Origin: a bacterium | GTDB lineage: Bacteria > Spirochaetota > UBA4802 > UBA5550 | DNA length: 20,195 bases | NCBI GenBank assembly: GCA_024224995.1 | Contig: JAAENB010000452.1 | Coordinates: 1-20,195, forward strand | Direction of reading: 5' to 3' | Shown: positions 7,812 to 16,181 of the stretch, one piece after another | How the letters are laid out: each line of letters starts with the position of its first letter | Numbering within the stretch: position 1 is the first letter of the stretch | Translations under genes and position numbers: made by a program | Notes under the pieces: generated by a model | The model's database searches: none | Seen by the model: the letters and a program-made list of their open reading frames with translations, nothing else | Told to the model about the DNA's origin: nothing

Positions 7812-7831
7812 GTAAAACCATTACAGAACTA

Positions 7832-9592
7832 CTACATATAATCCAGGTAATCCTTTAATTTCCTGGCCCTGGTTGGATGACGCAATCTTCTGAGGGCTTT
7901 TGCTTCGATCTGCCTGATCCTCTCCCGGGTTACTTTAAATACATATCCCACCTCTTCAAGAGTATGAGAATACCCGTCGTCCAGCCCGAATCTCATGCGA
8001 ATAACCTTTTGCTCTCGTGCCGGAAGCGTATTTAGAACAGAATGGATCTGCTCATTTAAAAGCCGGTACGCGGCTGTATTTGCAGGAGAATCAACATCTT
8101 TATCTTCAATGAAATCGCCAAGCAGGGAATCTTCCTCTTCTCCAACGGGAGTTTCAAGGGAAATTGGCTCCCGGGCAACATTTTTTACTGCCTTAACTTT
8201 GGAAACGGGCCATCCCAGCCTGTCGGCCAGCTCCTCAGGGATCGGTTCTCGACCATATTCCTGCTGAAAAAGCCTGGTCTCTCTCATTACTTTGTTAATC
8301 TGCTCTATCATGTGAACCGGAACTCGAATAGTCCGCGCCTGGTCGGAAATTGCCCTGGTTATTGCCTGTCTGATCCACCAGGTCGCATAAGTAGAAAACT
8401 TATAGCCTTTTCGATATTCAAACTTGTCTACAGCCTTAATAAGCCCAATGTTCCCCTCTTGTATAAGGTCGAAAAAATGCATCCCACGGTTCGCGTATTT
8501 CTTGGCAATAGAAACAACCAGTCTCAGGTTAGCATTTATCAGCTCTTTTTTAGCAATGGTGATCTTTCTTCTGCCCTGTGCTATCTGCTTTCCCCATTCA
8601 ATTATCTCTTCAGCAGAAGCACCTGCTTCCTGCTCAATTCTCCTGATCTTTCTTTCATTGTTGCGAACATCCTTTACAACATCAAGCAACTCTTCTTTAC
8701 TGTCAAGAAGCAGCTGCTCCAGGATCTTCTTTATATCTTCGCCTTTTTCAATTTTCCTGGCGTAATGCTTTAATTCCTTTATATCTTTTCCATACTGGTC
8801 TTCAATTGAATTAAAAAAAGCATAAGTATCATTTACCCTTTTTACCATAGAACGGATCTTGTTCGAAAGCTTGGTAATTTCATTCTCATTAATATCCATT
8901 TCTACGATTGCGTCCCGTATTTCCTTACGTAATTCCGCAACCCCATTCCGGACCTTTTCCGCCTCTTCCGAATCTTTTTCCATTTTTTTCAATTTGCTGT
9001 TCAGCTTCAATATTTTACTGTCTTTCTCTATAATAATGTCCATATTGTTATTATAGCGCGAATCAAGTTCCGTCATATCAATAGAAGAAAAATAATAAAG
9101 CCGGTTTACTTTAAGTACATCAGTAAGCTTAATTTTGCCGTTTTTAACTTTTGAATGGTTTTTTATGAGGTCATTAATGAGGAGTGTAGAGTCGAGGACT
9201 GCTTTTTCTATTAAAATTTCACCGGCTTCGATCCTTTTGGCCAGATCGACCTCCTGATCCCCGGAAAGAAGGGAAACTTTCCCTATTTCCTTCAAATATA
9301 ACCTGATTGGATCATCTATATGCGAAGAATCATCCGATGCTACGCTTTTCTTTGAAGAACTTTTCTTCTTTTTACTTTTTACCGCTGTCTGCTTATTCGA
9401 AACTTCCTCAACAACTTCAACTCCCAGTTGATTCAAAAGAATAAATATTTCATCAATCTTTTCGGAATTAAGTAATTTGTCTGGTAATGTTTCATTTATT
9501 TCATCATAGGTTATCTCATGATTGGCTTTTCCCAGTTCAATTAGTTTTTTAACCTCAGGAATATTCTCCAGGACAATATCATTCTTACTCAT
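7832..9592 (-). CDS. rpoD: Primary RNA polymerase sigma factor RpoD (SigA)
   Basis: The housekeeping sigma-70 factor, 586 residues, which directs RNA polymerase to -10/-35 promoters. In order: region 1.1 (about 1-65), a Lys/Ser-rich linker (72-83), region 1.2 ([17 protein letters not shown], 93-109), a long charged non-conserved region (about 130-330), region 2 with the -10 recognition helix [10 protein letters not shown] (402-411), region 3 (about 430-500), and region 4 with the -35 helix-turn-helix [20 protein letters not shown] (544-563). Regions 1.1 and 1.2 mark it as the primary factor. Start ATG 9592 follows AGGTG closely, with GAGG further upstream. It follows dnaG after 127 bp, the classical order, and ends at an intrinsic terminator. 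A LexA-box-like site lies in the gap. Confidence 0.97.
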   Translation of the reverse strand: MSKNDIVLENIPEVKKLIELGKANHEITYDEINETLPDKLLNSEKIDEIFILLNQLGVEVVEEVSNKQTAVKSKKKKSSSKKSVASDDSSHIDDPIRLYLKEIGKVSLLSGDQEVDLAKRIEAGEILIEKAVLDSTLLINDLIKNHSKVKNGKIKLTDVLKVNRLYYFSSIDMTELDSRYNNNMDIIIEKDSKILKLNSKLKKMEKDSEEAEKVRNGVAELRKEIRDAIVEMDINENEITKLSNKIRSMVKRVNDTYAFFNSIEDQYGKDIKELKHYARKIEKGEDIKKILEQLLLDSKEELLDVVKDVRNNERKIRRIEQEAGASAEEIIEWGKQIAQGRRKITIAKKELINANLRLVVSIAKKYANRGMHFFDLIQEGNIGLIKAVDKFEYRKGYKFSTYATWWIRQAITRAISDQARTIRVPVHMIEQINKVMRETRLFQQEYGREPIPEELADRLGWPVSKVKAVKNVAREPISLETPVGEEEDSLLGDFIEDKDVDSPANTAAYRLLNEQIHSVLNTLPAREQKVIRMRFGLDDGYSHTLEEVGYVFKVTRERIRQIEAKALRRLRHPTRARKLKDYLDYM

Positions 9593-9668
9593 TGCTCACC
9601 TAATCCTCTTGTTTATTTATATTGTAATAACTCCAAAAAAGTGCGGCCAGGCATATTTGAAGCATATA

Positions 9669-9684
9669 CTGTATATTTTTACAG
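9669..9684. promoter_or_regulatory. LexA-box-like site (CTGT-N8-ACAG) upstream of rpoD
   Basis: The plus strand reads TACTGTATATTTTTACAG, matching the enterobacterial SOS box CTGT-N8-ACAG with an AT-rich core as well. It lies in the dnaG-rpoD gap, 77 bases before the rpoD start. The E. coli rpsU-dnaG-rpoD operon is LexA-controlled, though from upstream of rpsU. Against this, LexA sites differ between phyla, and eight fixed bases are expected by chance about 0.3 times in a window of this size. Confidence 0.35.
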
Positions 9685-9719
9685 GCTAACGCCTTGCTGT
9701 TTTACGCTATTAAGACACT

Positions 9720-11489
9720 TTATCTCTTATTGTTGAGATATTGTGTCAATTTCTCCTTTTCTCTTCTCAAGACCTCAAATTCAGCAAGATACTGATGCTG
9801 CGCCCCGCCGGGACGTTTTACCAGCTCCGCATACCTGGTCATTTTCTCCTCAATGCCTTGAAGCTTCATTTTTATATAAATCTCTGTATATGCGGATTTT
9901 GGATCTTCTACTTTATGTTCACTGTTAAGGGATTGATTTAAGAATTCACTCTCTACGCCCGCCGGAAAAAAGTCAAACATTTTATCAATTGAAAAGTCCT
10001 CATCAGAAAAATATAATTCAGCTATTTTTGTTAATATTTTTCTGGACAGTTCATCTGGTATTTCACTCACGGTAAAATCAATGACAGCCTGCTCAACAAG
10101 GTCCGGATGATTACATAATAACTCTACCAGTCCCCTATAAATTATTGCGATATAACCAAGCTCCTTATTATTTTGTTTATCGACTACGGGAATATTTTTC
10201 ACAACTCCCTTTTTTAAATAATTTGCAAAATCAGCCCGTATTGAGTTTTCATCTATACCCAATTGCGACCCGATACTTTTCAAATAAACACTCCGCTCGG
10301 TCTCATAGGGTATTTCTTTTATCACGAAAAACAATGCCAAAAGTGTATTCACACGGCCTTTTTGTTCAGAATTTTTCATAATTTGCTGAATCTTAAACTC
10401 TATTGGCTTCATTGATGAGTCAACTACAGCCATAAACTCCCGAACACCCTTTTGCAATATAAAGTCAAAGGGATCTCCCTCGGGAAGCATTGCAACTTTC
10501 ACTTCAACATTTACTTCTTCTATGATTGCAAGAGACTTCAACGCAGCATTGATCCCTGCTGAATCGGAATCAAACAACAGCACTATCTCCTTACAGTTCC
10601 GGGCCAGCTGCTCCACCTGGGTTCCTGTTAACGCAGTTCCAAGAGGGGCCACTACATTTTTCACCCCTCCCTGCCAACACCCGATTACATCAAGATAGCC
10701 CTCCACTACAATGGCTCTTCCTAATTCCCGTATCTCTTTCATGGCCTGGTCAAGCCCGTACAGCACATAGCGTTTCTTAAAAACATCCGATTCGGGCGAA
10801 TTCAGATACTTGGGCTGGCCGTCTCCCAGCACCCTGCCGCCAAAAGCAATTGCCCGGCCGTTTTTGTCAAATATTGGAAATATCACCCTGCTGCGAAACT
10901 TATCATAATAATGTATTCGCTGTTCTTTTTTCGAAGAACTAAGGAGTCCGATACTTTCTGCTATCTCCATATTTGCCCTGTTTTTCTGAAGTGGAGTCAC
11001 TAAAAAGTTCCAGGAATCAGGGGCATAGCCCAATTTAAATGTTTCTATACTCTCCCTGGTAACTCCTCTCTTCAACAGGTAATCCATGCCGGTCTTTCCC
11101 GACCCCGACAGCAGGTACTTATGGTAATAATTCATGGCAAAGGTATTATACCGATTTATTTCATCAAACCTGCCGCCTTTTTCCCGGTTTTCTTCCGATT
11201 TTATCTCAATTCCTACTATATCCGCTACAAGCTTTACACTCTCGGGAAAATCCAATCGTTCTATTTTTGATATAAAAGAAAAAACATTCCCCCCGGTATG
11301 ACATCCAAAACAATAACATATCTGTTTGGCCGGGTTGACCGAAAATGAAGGGGTTTTCTCTTTATGAAACGGGCATAATCCTACATAATTCTGCCCCCGC
11401 TTCTTCAGCGACGGGACATACCGCTTAACAATCTCCTCTATTGCTGCCCGTTCTCGTACCTGTTCTATAGTCTCCTTTGGTATAAACAA
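9720..11489 (-). CDS. dnaG: DNA primase DnaG
   Basis: Primase (589 residues), which makes the RNA primers for DNA replication at the fork with DnaB helicase. The N-terminal CHC2 zinc domain has C39, H42, C60 and C63 (CPFHKEKTPSF then CFGCHTGG). The polymerase core has FRSRVIFPIFD (198-208), the GGRVLGDGQPKYLNSPES segment, and Toprim residues VVEGYLDV (E263) and FDSDSAG (D307, D309). The last roughly 150 residues, the helicase-binding part, are divergent, as is usual. The start is TTG at 11489: an in-frame TGA lies two codons upstream, and the family-typical IPKET begins right after. GGTGAG precedes the start closely. It is followed by rpoD on the same strand; no rpsU lies upstream. Confidence 0.97.
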   Translation of the reverse strand: MFIPKETIEQVRERAAIEEIVKRYVPSLKKRGQNYVGLCPFHKEKTPSFSVNPAKQICYCFGCHTGGNVFSFISKIERLDFPESVKLVADIVGIEIKSEENREKGGRFDEINRYNTFAMNYYHKYLLSGSGKTGMDYLLKRGVTRESIETFKLGYAPDSWNFLVTPLQKNRANMEIAESIGLLSSSKKEQRIHYYDKFRSRVIFPIFDKNGRAIAFGGRVLGDGQPKYLNSPESDVFKKRYVLYGLDQAMKEIRELGRAIVVEGYLDVIGCWQGGVKNVVAPLGTALTGTQVEQLARNCKEIVLLFDSDSAGINAALKSLAIIEEVNVEVKVAMLPEGDPFDFILQKGVREFMAVVDSSMKPIEFKIQQIMKNSEQKGRVNTLLALFFVIKEIPYETERSVYLKSIGSQLGIDENSIRADFANYLKKGVVKNIPVVDKQNNKELGYIAIIYRGLVELLCNHPDLVEQAVIDFTVSEIPDELSRKILTKIAELYFSDEDFSIDKMFDFFPAGVESEFLNQSLNSEHKVEDPKSAYTEIYIKMKLQGIEEKMTRYAELVKRPGGAQHQYLAEFEVLRREKEKLTQYLNNKR

Positions 11490-11535
11490 TTCTCACCAGA
11501 CCTTCTTGTAAAAAAATTGATAATTATCCTGAAAG

Positions 11536-11564
11536 TGTAAGACCGGGCCGCACCCACCCTTACA
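11536..11564 (-). other. Hairpin in the dnaG leader
   Basis: TGTAAG (11536-11541) pairs with CTTACA (11559-11564), and inside it GGG (11545-11547) pairs with CCC (11553-11555) across an internal ACC/ACC loop. It lies about 50 bases upstream of the TTG start in what would be a leader of roughly 180 nt. There is no U-tract. It could influence translation or RNA stability; no known riboswitch is recognised. Confidence 0.4.
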
Positions 11565-11677
11565 GTGAAGTAAATCAGAAGAGACTGAGACAGCTACAGC
11601 ACCCTACAAAATTTAAGCAAACACACTCGTCCGGTTTCACGCCAACCAATAATCAATTAATGAAATGTATATAAATA

Positions 11678-11706
11678 TAAATAATAAATAATATTGCCCT
11701 TGTCAA
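11678..11706 (-). promoter_or_regulatory. Possible dnaG-rpoD promoter
   Basis: On the minus strand a perfect TTGACA (11701-11706) is followed by an AT-only stretch. At 17-bp spacing the -10 would be TATTTA (11678-11683), which is poor, so the exact -10 is uncertain. It is placed to drive dnaG and rpoD with a long leader. Confidence 0.4.
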
Positions 11707-11784
11707 CTAAATTGGTGCATTTTTTTTCAATTAATGCCGTTACACATCATTTTTTATCAATAACCAAAATAATAAACAAACTAT

Positions 11785-11812
11785 TTGACTTCATGGTGCC
11801 GATTGTTGTAAT
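11785..11812 (+). promoter_or_regulatory. Promoter for the secreted DUF4015-type gene
   Basis: TTGACT (11785-11790, five of six), a 16-bp spacer and TGTAAT (11807-11812, five of six), about 65 bases before the start codon at 11877. The remainder of 11490-11876 is an AT-rich divergent intergenic region with no coding frame. Confidence 0.5.
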
Positions 11813-11876
11813 AGTATGAAAAAAAACCCTTTTAATACTGTTTATAAAAAATTTTAAAATAACTACGAGGCCTTCA

Positions 11877-12920
11877 ATGAAAAAAAGTTACTTACTTATT
11901 TTGATCCTGTCAATCTTATTCCTTGTTGAAAACTTCGGTTTAAAACTCATCCAGGCCGATGACTCTGCGGCTGCGGAACCCGCAAAAGTTTCAGTTAAGG
12001 ATAATAAAACCAAAGAAAGCACTGCTGTTGCGCCTAACTCTAAATATATATTTCCCGAATTCTATAAAGGGATCTATCTCAATATTGCTTCTGCTAAAAA
12101 TTTCAAAAAACTGAAAAAATTCGTCAAAGCTGCTAAAAAATCACATATCAACACCTTTGTTCTCGACACTCAAAGCTCCAGATACAGAAAGTGCATTGTC
12201 CCGGCAAAAAACGTTAAATATTGCATTGACAATGGTGTTCACCCCATTGCCCGGGTTGTTGTTTTCCCTCATGGCCTGTCCACCTACCCTGTTCCCAAAT
12301 CTCTCATTCAGTCAAAACTCGACATTGCCGAAAGTGCCTGCAAAAACGGCTTCAAGGAGATCCAGTTCGATTATATCAGGTTTAATGACTCAAACAGGCT
12401 CAGAAAACTCTCCAGGGCAAAGCGTTACGCGTTTATTGAAGGTTTTCTTCAAAAAGCCCGTACCCATCTGAAAAAATACAATGTTAAAATTGCCGCAGAC
12501 ATATTCGGCAGGATCCCTTTAAATAAAGGGGATATTATCGGCCAGAGAATGGAAGGCCTGGACAAAGTTGTCGATATCATCTGTCCCATGGCCTATCCCT
12601 CTCACTATTGGACCCGTAAACTTCAGCATGATCCATACTATACAGTAAAATGGACCTCTGCTTCCGCGAAAAAAAGGACAAAAAATGCTCAAATCGTTAC
12701 TTACATACAGGCTTTTAAATGGAAAATGCCCTCTAAAATGTCATATTCCAAATATATTAAACGCCAGATCGAAGCCTGTCATGATGCCAATATCAAAGGT
12801 TTCTTTCTCTGGAACGCTCGCCAGGATTATAAAATCCCTTTTAAAGTTACCAAAAAATATTACACTAAAAAAAACAAACAGATCACCCGGAGCGACAAGC
12901 TAAAAAACGAAGAAGGTTAA
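11877..12920 (+). CDS. Secreted putative glycoside hydrolase-like protein (DUF4015 type)
   Basis: A 347-residue protein with an N-terminal signal peptide (Lys-Lys, then a hydrophobic stretch to about residue 25, likely cut near QA-DD), so exported to the periplasm or beyond. A low-complexity linker (about 28-55) precedes a TIM-barrel domain with the pattern of the putative glycosyl hydrolase family DUF4015. The motifs are EIQFDYIRFN (161-170), AADIFGR (206-212), ICPMAYPSHYW (235-245) and GFFLWNARQDY (308-318). The conserved acidic residues in the first two motifs are candidate catalytic residues. Substrate and activity are unknown for the family, and the name rests on fold. The protein is strongly Lys-rich. 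It is a single-gene unit: promoter upstream, GAGG ribosome site 6 bases before the ATG, and a terminator just after. I recall relatives being common in spirochaetes. Confidence 0.82.
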   Translation: MKKSYLLILILSILFLVENFGLKLIQADDSAAAEPAKVSVKDNKTKESTAVAPNSKYIFPEFYKGIYLNIASAKNFKKLKKFVKAAKKSHINTFVLDTQSSRYRKCIVPAKNVKYCIDNGVHPIARVVVFPHGLSTYPVPKSLIQSKLDIAESACKNGFKEIQFDYIRFNDSNRLRKLSRAKRYAFIEGFLQKARTHLKKYNVKIAADIFGRIPLNKGDIIGQRMEGLDKVVDIICPMAYPSHYWTRKLQHDPYYTVKWTSASAKKRTKNAQIVTYIQAFKWKMPSKMSYSKYIKRQIEACHDANIKGFFLWNARQDYKIPFKVTKKYYTKKNKQITRSDKLKNEEG

Positions 12921-12935
12921 CTTCTGCTTGATCCA

Positions 12936-12982
12936 TTCCATAAAAAAAGGCGAGCTTTTTCAAGTTCGCCTTTTTTATGGAA
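12936..12982. terminator. Bidirectional terminator between convergent genes
   Basis: A stem of GGCGAGCTT (12949-12957) with AAGTTCGCC (12962-12970), one G-U, and loop TTTC. It is flanked by A7 on the left and T6 on the right, and extended by TTCCAT/ATGGAA at the outside. It follows the plus-strand gene by 15 bases and the minus-strand STAS gene by 13, so it can end both transcripts. Confidence 0.93.
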
Positions 12983-12995
12983 TTTTTTCTGTGAA

Positions 12996-13340
12996 TTACT
13001 CGTCAACAAATGACTTCAGTGCCAGCTCTTCCGTTTTATGAACCTCAAAATCATCTATAATTTCTATAACTTCAAAAAATGCCTTCACTGTTTCACTCAT
13101 ATTACATAATTTGAGCCTGTTCCTGGTTTTTTCAAATTTCTTCTGCAATGATATGAAGACTTTTAATCCCGGACTCGTTATCTGGTCTATTTCCTGCAAA
13201 TTCAATAATATATGACAATCCGGTTCCTCTTCAATTATCGCAAAAATCTCATTTTCAATATTGGCCGATACATATATGTCGAACCTGCCTACAAGGTAAA
13301 TAACAATAACATCCCCGACTCTTTTTTTATGCAAATTCAT
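12996..13340 (-). CDS. STAS-domain protein, anti-anti-sigma-factor-like
   Basis: A 114-residue single-domain STAS protein of the SpoIIAA/RsbV type. Such proteins bind and sequester a kinase-type anti-sigma factor and are switched by phosphorylation of one serine. The strand/helix pattern fits: GDVIVIYLVGRFDI at 9-22, ILLNLQEIDQITSPGLKVF at 44-62. At the phosphorylation loop, where relatives have D-S-S-G, this protein has T55-S56-P57-G58. S56 is therefore the candidate phosphosite, and the acidic residue and second serine are replaced. GAGGAG sits just before the ATG. It starts 8 bp after the small membrane-protein gene, whose stop overlaps the region leading into its ribosome site, so the two are cotranscribed. 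A likely partner is the ATPase domain of the sensor encoded upstream. Confidence 0.85.
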   Translation of the reverse strand: MNLHKKRVGDVIVIYLVGRFDIYVSANIENEIFAIIEEEPDCHILLNLQEIDQITSPGLKVFISLQKKFEKTRNRLKLCNMSETVKAFFEVIEIIDDFEVHKTEELALKSFVDE

Positions 13341-13348
13341 GTTCTCCT

Positions 13349-13681
13349 CTATCTCACTTCATTTGATTTAAACCTGGATAAAAACTCACGCACCAGGTGT
13401 GTCATTCGTGCCAGCACCAGGGAACTGATTACCAGGTATAACAACTTCGGCAGCTTGATCTTTGTCCCTTTAAATAAATTCAACATATCAACCTGAGAGC
13501 AGAGTACAAACGCCAATATTAAAATTAAAATATCCCGGGCTGCTTCTACTGCTTTATTTTCCACAAAATTCTTCTCTATTATGGAAAAAATCGCCATTAC
13601 AGATGCTTCCATGATAATTGCTATTATAAAAAAATTAAATACATTCTGAACTAATGCTTCACCGTTCATTCCGCTCTCCAT
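13349..13681 (-). CDS. Small three-helix membrane protein, unknown
   Basis: A 110-residue protein that I do not recognise. Hydropathy shows three membrane segments, about 13-34 (FNFFIIAIIMEASVMAIF), 48-66 (DILILILAFVLCSQV) and 78-96 (LLYLVISSLVLARMTHLV), with a basic C-terminal tail (REFLSRFKSNEVR) likely in the cytoplasm. Two ATG starts are possible. The first at 13681 lacks a good ribosome site; the second at 13669 (residue 5) has GGAG six bases upstream and may be the real one. It is coupled to the STAS gene and has its own promoter 66 bases upstream. The context suggests a membrane anchor or signal-transmitting part of the same regulatory unit, but that is inference. Confidence 0.72.
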   Translation of the reverse strand: MESGMNGEALVQNVFNFFIIAIIMEASVMAIFSIIEKNFVENKAVEAARDILILILAFVLCSQVDMLNLFKGTKIKLPKLLYLVISSLVLARMTHLVREFLSRFKSNEVR

Positions 13682-13746
13682 TTATATAGGACCATGAAAG
13701 CTATACTAGTGTTTACTGCTATACCATAAAACTCAACTGTAATATT

Positions 13747-13776
13747 ATAATATATCAGCTTAAATAATCAAGTCAA
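13747..13776 (-). promoter_or_regulatory. Promoter for the membrane protein-STAS pair
   Basis: On the minus strand TTGACT (13771-13776), an 18-bp spacer and TATTAT (13747-13752), each five of six. Two direct copies of GTATAGC lie downstream in the leader (13718-13724 and 13700-13706) and might be an operator. This allows the pair to be expressed separately from the sensor gene. Confidence 0.5.
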
Positions 13777-13814
13777 TTTTCTTAAATGGGGAAATAACGG
13801 GGATACAATTCTGC

Positions 13815-16010
13815 TTAAAAATACTTCACCAGCAACACCTGGTTCCCTTTCCGGTTATACTGTATTTCATCAAATAAATCCTGCGCCATCATGATACCTC
13901 TTCCATGTGCCATCATGTTCTCATTCAATTCCTCAGCGTCACTTTCTAGTATTTTCTGATGATCAAACCCCGGGCCTTCATCCGTTATCTTATATGCCAC
14001 CTTCTTCGTGTTTATTATATGCTCTATCATTACCCGCCGTTCACTATAATTTGGATTACGCTGCCTGGCCGCTACAAACTTCAAATAATCTCCCTTAAGG
14101 ATGGCTTCGGTCTTATCGTTAAACGAAATTTCAAGGTTTCCGTGCTCTATCGCGTTTATCAATATCTCCCTGAGCGCTACCCGGAGCATGTTAATCTCCC
14201 GGGGGTCCATATATCTGCGTAAATTCCTGGTTAAGCGATGCGATATCTCTTCTGATGTTACCAGAAAATTCCCTATGGAATAACGCTGCTTCTCATATAT
14301 AAAATTCCGTATGAGCGTATCCTCTACCATTGATGATGCTTTTCCCAGGATCTCGTTCTTTCCCTCTATATCAAGATATTCCAGGCGTACCATCATCAAC
14401 TTTGGTTCTATTCCTTCCCTGGGCAGCAACTCCGTTGCAAAACTTATGGGTTCCCGTTCATCTACAAAACCTTTCAGCTTCTCCTGTACCAGCTGTTTCT
14501 CTACAGTCTCTCCTTCCACTTCCGTGTATATCATGTCCATGAAATTTACTTTTTGTATTGAATCCGGGTCCAGGCGTAATTCCCGCTTTATGGCCTGGTT
14601 CGCTGTTACAAAATTCAAGTCCTCGTCCAGGGTAAAGATTATATCACTTGATCCCTCTACCAATACCCGGTATTTTTCCTCAGATAAACTGAGCTGGAGA
14701 TTTGCGTCTTCTACCTCCGATTTTGACTGCCGCACTGTTGCAAGTTCCCGTTCACGGGCTTCCACAGCTTCCTGCTCTGCTTTTTGTTTTTTCTCCCTTT
14801 CCTGGTTGATTCGGTCTCCCAGGCCAAGAGACAGCAGGATTACCTCCATTGCAGAGCCGACTTGCATTGCGTATGTGGAGAAAAAAGTTGTTTCGATTAC
14901 AGCAGAATTCCTTAAAATATATACAATTGATCCGAACAGCAACGCGCACCAAGCAAAAATAAAATATTTTGCAGGTCGATACTTTCGATATAAACTTACA
15001 GATGCGACGCTAAGAATGCAAACAATTGATGCAGCAACCAGAGTATTGACAATTACAATACACAGAGAATAGCTAAGAAAAAAGGAAAAAATTGCATAAA
15101 TAATAAAAATAATTTTTAATATAAAAAATATTTTATGAAATACCTGATTATTACTTTTCGTTTTCAAAAACAATTGAGTAAATTGGATGACAGAAATAGA
15201 CAAAACCGTATCCAGTAAAGGGATATAGTGGATAGATAAAAACCCTGGCCAGATATACTCATACGCCAACCCGTTTTGAGTTAATTGCAGAAATCCAAAT
15301 CCCAGGATATATAAAATATAATAAAGATAGGTTATATCTCTTATTGAAAGGAATAAAAATAAATTATAAAGGAACATTACAATAAATATTCCGTAATATA
15401 TTCCAAGTACATATTGCTCTGTATGGTCTTTTTCCTGAAAAGAATCCGTAGTCCATAACTTTAATGGAATTTCCAAGCGGTCTTCATTTTCAAAACGAAT
15501 ATAATATGTTCTGCTTTTACTTGCCGGCAATTCCAGTTTAAAAACAAAATTTCTGTGTTTGATGTCTCTTGCATCAAATGGCAACAGGTAACCTGCTTCA
15601 TGAGGTGTATAACCTCCCCCTGGTTTGGGTATATATAGGGTTATTTGCTCCATTAACGGATAGTCAAGCTCAAGTAATAAATCTTTATCCTTTTGCAAGC
15701 CTGATTTTAGTATAAACCTGACCCAATATACAGACGTGGTAAAACCAAAATTTGGTGATTTATCTTTGCTCTTAACGAATTTCTTTGATATTTTGCTTGT
15801 GGTAACCGTTTCTATATTTAATTCTTGTTTTGAATCCTCAAGTATTTCCAAATCTGTTCCCAGACTCTTACCCGTAAAAGAATCATTAACTTCTACAGGT
15901 TTCAACTGTGTACCAGCTTCATTTTGAGCACTTGCAGCTATAGATACGTAAAATATGAATATTGAACTGAAAAGAAGTATATATGAATATGACATAATCT
16001 TTTTAATCAT
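13815..16010 (-). CDS. 7TMR-DISM sensor with PAS and RsbW-type ATPase domains
   Basis: A 731-residue membrane receptor. A signal peptide (about 1-28) is followed by an extracytoplasmic 7TMR-DISMED2 ligand-binding domain (about 45-190; YWVRFIL and YYIRFEN patterns), seven membrane helices (about 200-400), a short coiled coil rich in Glu/Lys (402-445), a PAS domain (445-560; EEKYRVLVEGSSDIIFTLDED) and a C-terminal HATPase_c domain. The ATPase has N-box EILINAIEHGN (615-625), DEGPGFD (677-683) and HGRGIMMAQDLFDEI (702-716). No HisKA dimerisation/phospho-His motif is visible, so it resembles the serine-kinase anti-sigma factors RsbW/SpoIIAB rather than a classical histidine kinase. It probably senses an external small molecule or carbohydrate and acts on the STAS protein. 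ATG 16010 has GAGG at 7-nt spacing. Confidence 0.88.
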   Translation of the reverse strand: MIKKIMSYSYILLFSSIFIFYVSIAASAQNEAGTQLKPVEVNDSFTGKSLGTDLEILEDSKQELNIETVTTSKISKKFVKSKDKSPNFGFTTSVYWVRFILKSGLQKDKDLLLELDYPLMEQITLYIPKPGGGYTPHEAGYLLPFDARDIKHRNFVFKLELPASKSRTYYIRFENEDRLEIPLKLWTTDSFQEKDHTEQYVLGIYYGIFIVMFLYNLFLFLSIRDITYLYYILYILGFGFLQLTQNGLAYEYIWPGFLSIHYIPLLDTVLSISVIQFTQLFLKTKSNNQVFHKIFFILKIIFIIYAIFSFFLSYSLCIVIVNTLVAASIVCILSVASVSLYRKYRPAKYFIFAWCALLFGSIVYILRNSAVIETTFFSTYAMQVGSAMEVILLSLGLGDRINQEREKKQKAEQEAVEARERELATVRQSKSEVEDANLQLSLSEEKYRVLVEGSSDIIFTLDEDLNFVTANQAIKRELRLDPDSIQKVNFMDMIYTEVEGETVEKQLVQEKLKGFVDEREPISFATELLPREGIEPKLMMVRLEYLDIEGKNEILGKASSMVEDTLIRNFIYEKQRYSIGNFLVTSEEISHRLTRNLRRYMDPREINMLRVALREILINAIEHGNLEISFNDKTEAILKGDYLKFVAARQRNPNYSERRVMIEHIINTKKVAYKITDEGPGFDHQKILESDAEELNENMMAHGRGIMMAQDLFDEIQYNRKGNQVLLVKYF

Positions 16011-16036
16011 GCTAAAACCTCAAAAAAATTCTATAT

Positions 16037-16065
16037 ACTATAACAGATGTTTGTCTTCAAGTCAA
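16037..16065 (-). promoter_or_regulatory. Promoter for the sensor gene
   Basis: On the minus strand TTGACT (16060-16065), exactly 17 bp, then TATAGT (16037-16042), each five of six. The start codon follows at 16010, giving a leader of about 20 bases. This is among the best promoter matches in the window. Confidence 0.65.
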
Positions 16066-16141
16066 GTACTAAAATCATATAATCAGCCAATACGTCAACA
16101 ATAATTATGTAAAAATTAAATTAGTGTAACCAGACAGGGCT

Positions 16142-16176
16142 ATTCTGCCAAGAGAAGCATTACTCTAAGGCAGAAT
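16142..16176 (-). terminator. Hairpin just after the PKS stop, possible terminator
   Basis: ATTCTGCC (16142-16149) pairs perfectly with GGCAGAAT (16169-16176), with a further GAG/CTC pairing inside the loop. It begins 5 bases past the stop codon. No T-run follows on the minus strand, so it may instead be a transcript-stabilising 3' hairpin. Confidence 0.4.
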
Positions 16177-16181
16177 TATTG

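Noticed and set aside
11490..11876. tRNA or riboswitch in the divergent region
   Set aside because: No cloverleaf, TTCRA box or recognisable riboswitch core could be found by eye; only a simple hairpin and promoter-like hexamers.
14311..15072. 253-codon open frame opposite the sensor gene
   Set aside because: It is a Ser/Arg-rich antisense shadow of a well-supported gene, without domains or a ribosome site.
13815..16010. Classical hybrid histidine kinase
   Set aside because: No HisKA helix with a conserved His precedes the ATPase domain and no receiver domain is present.
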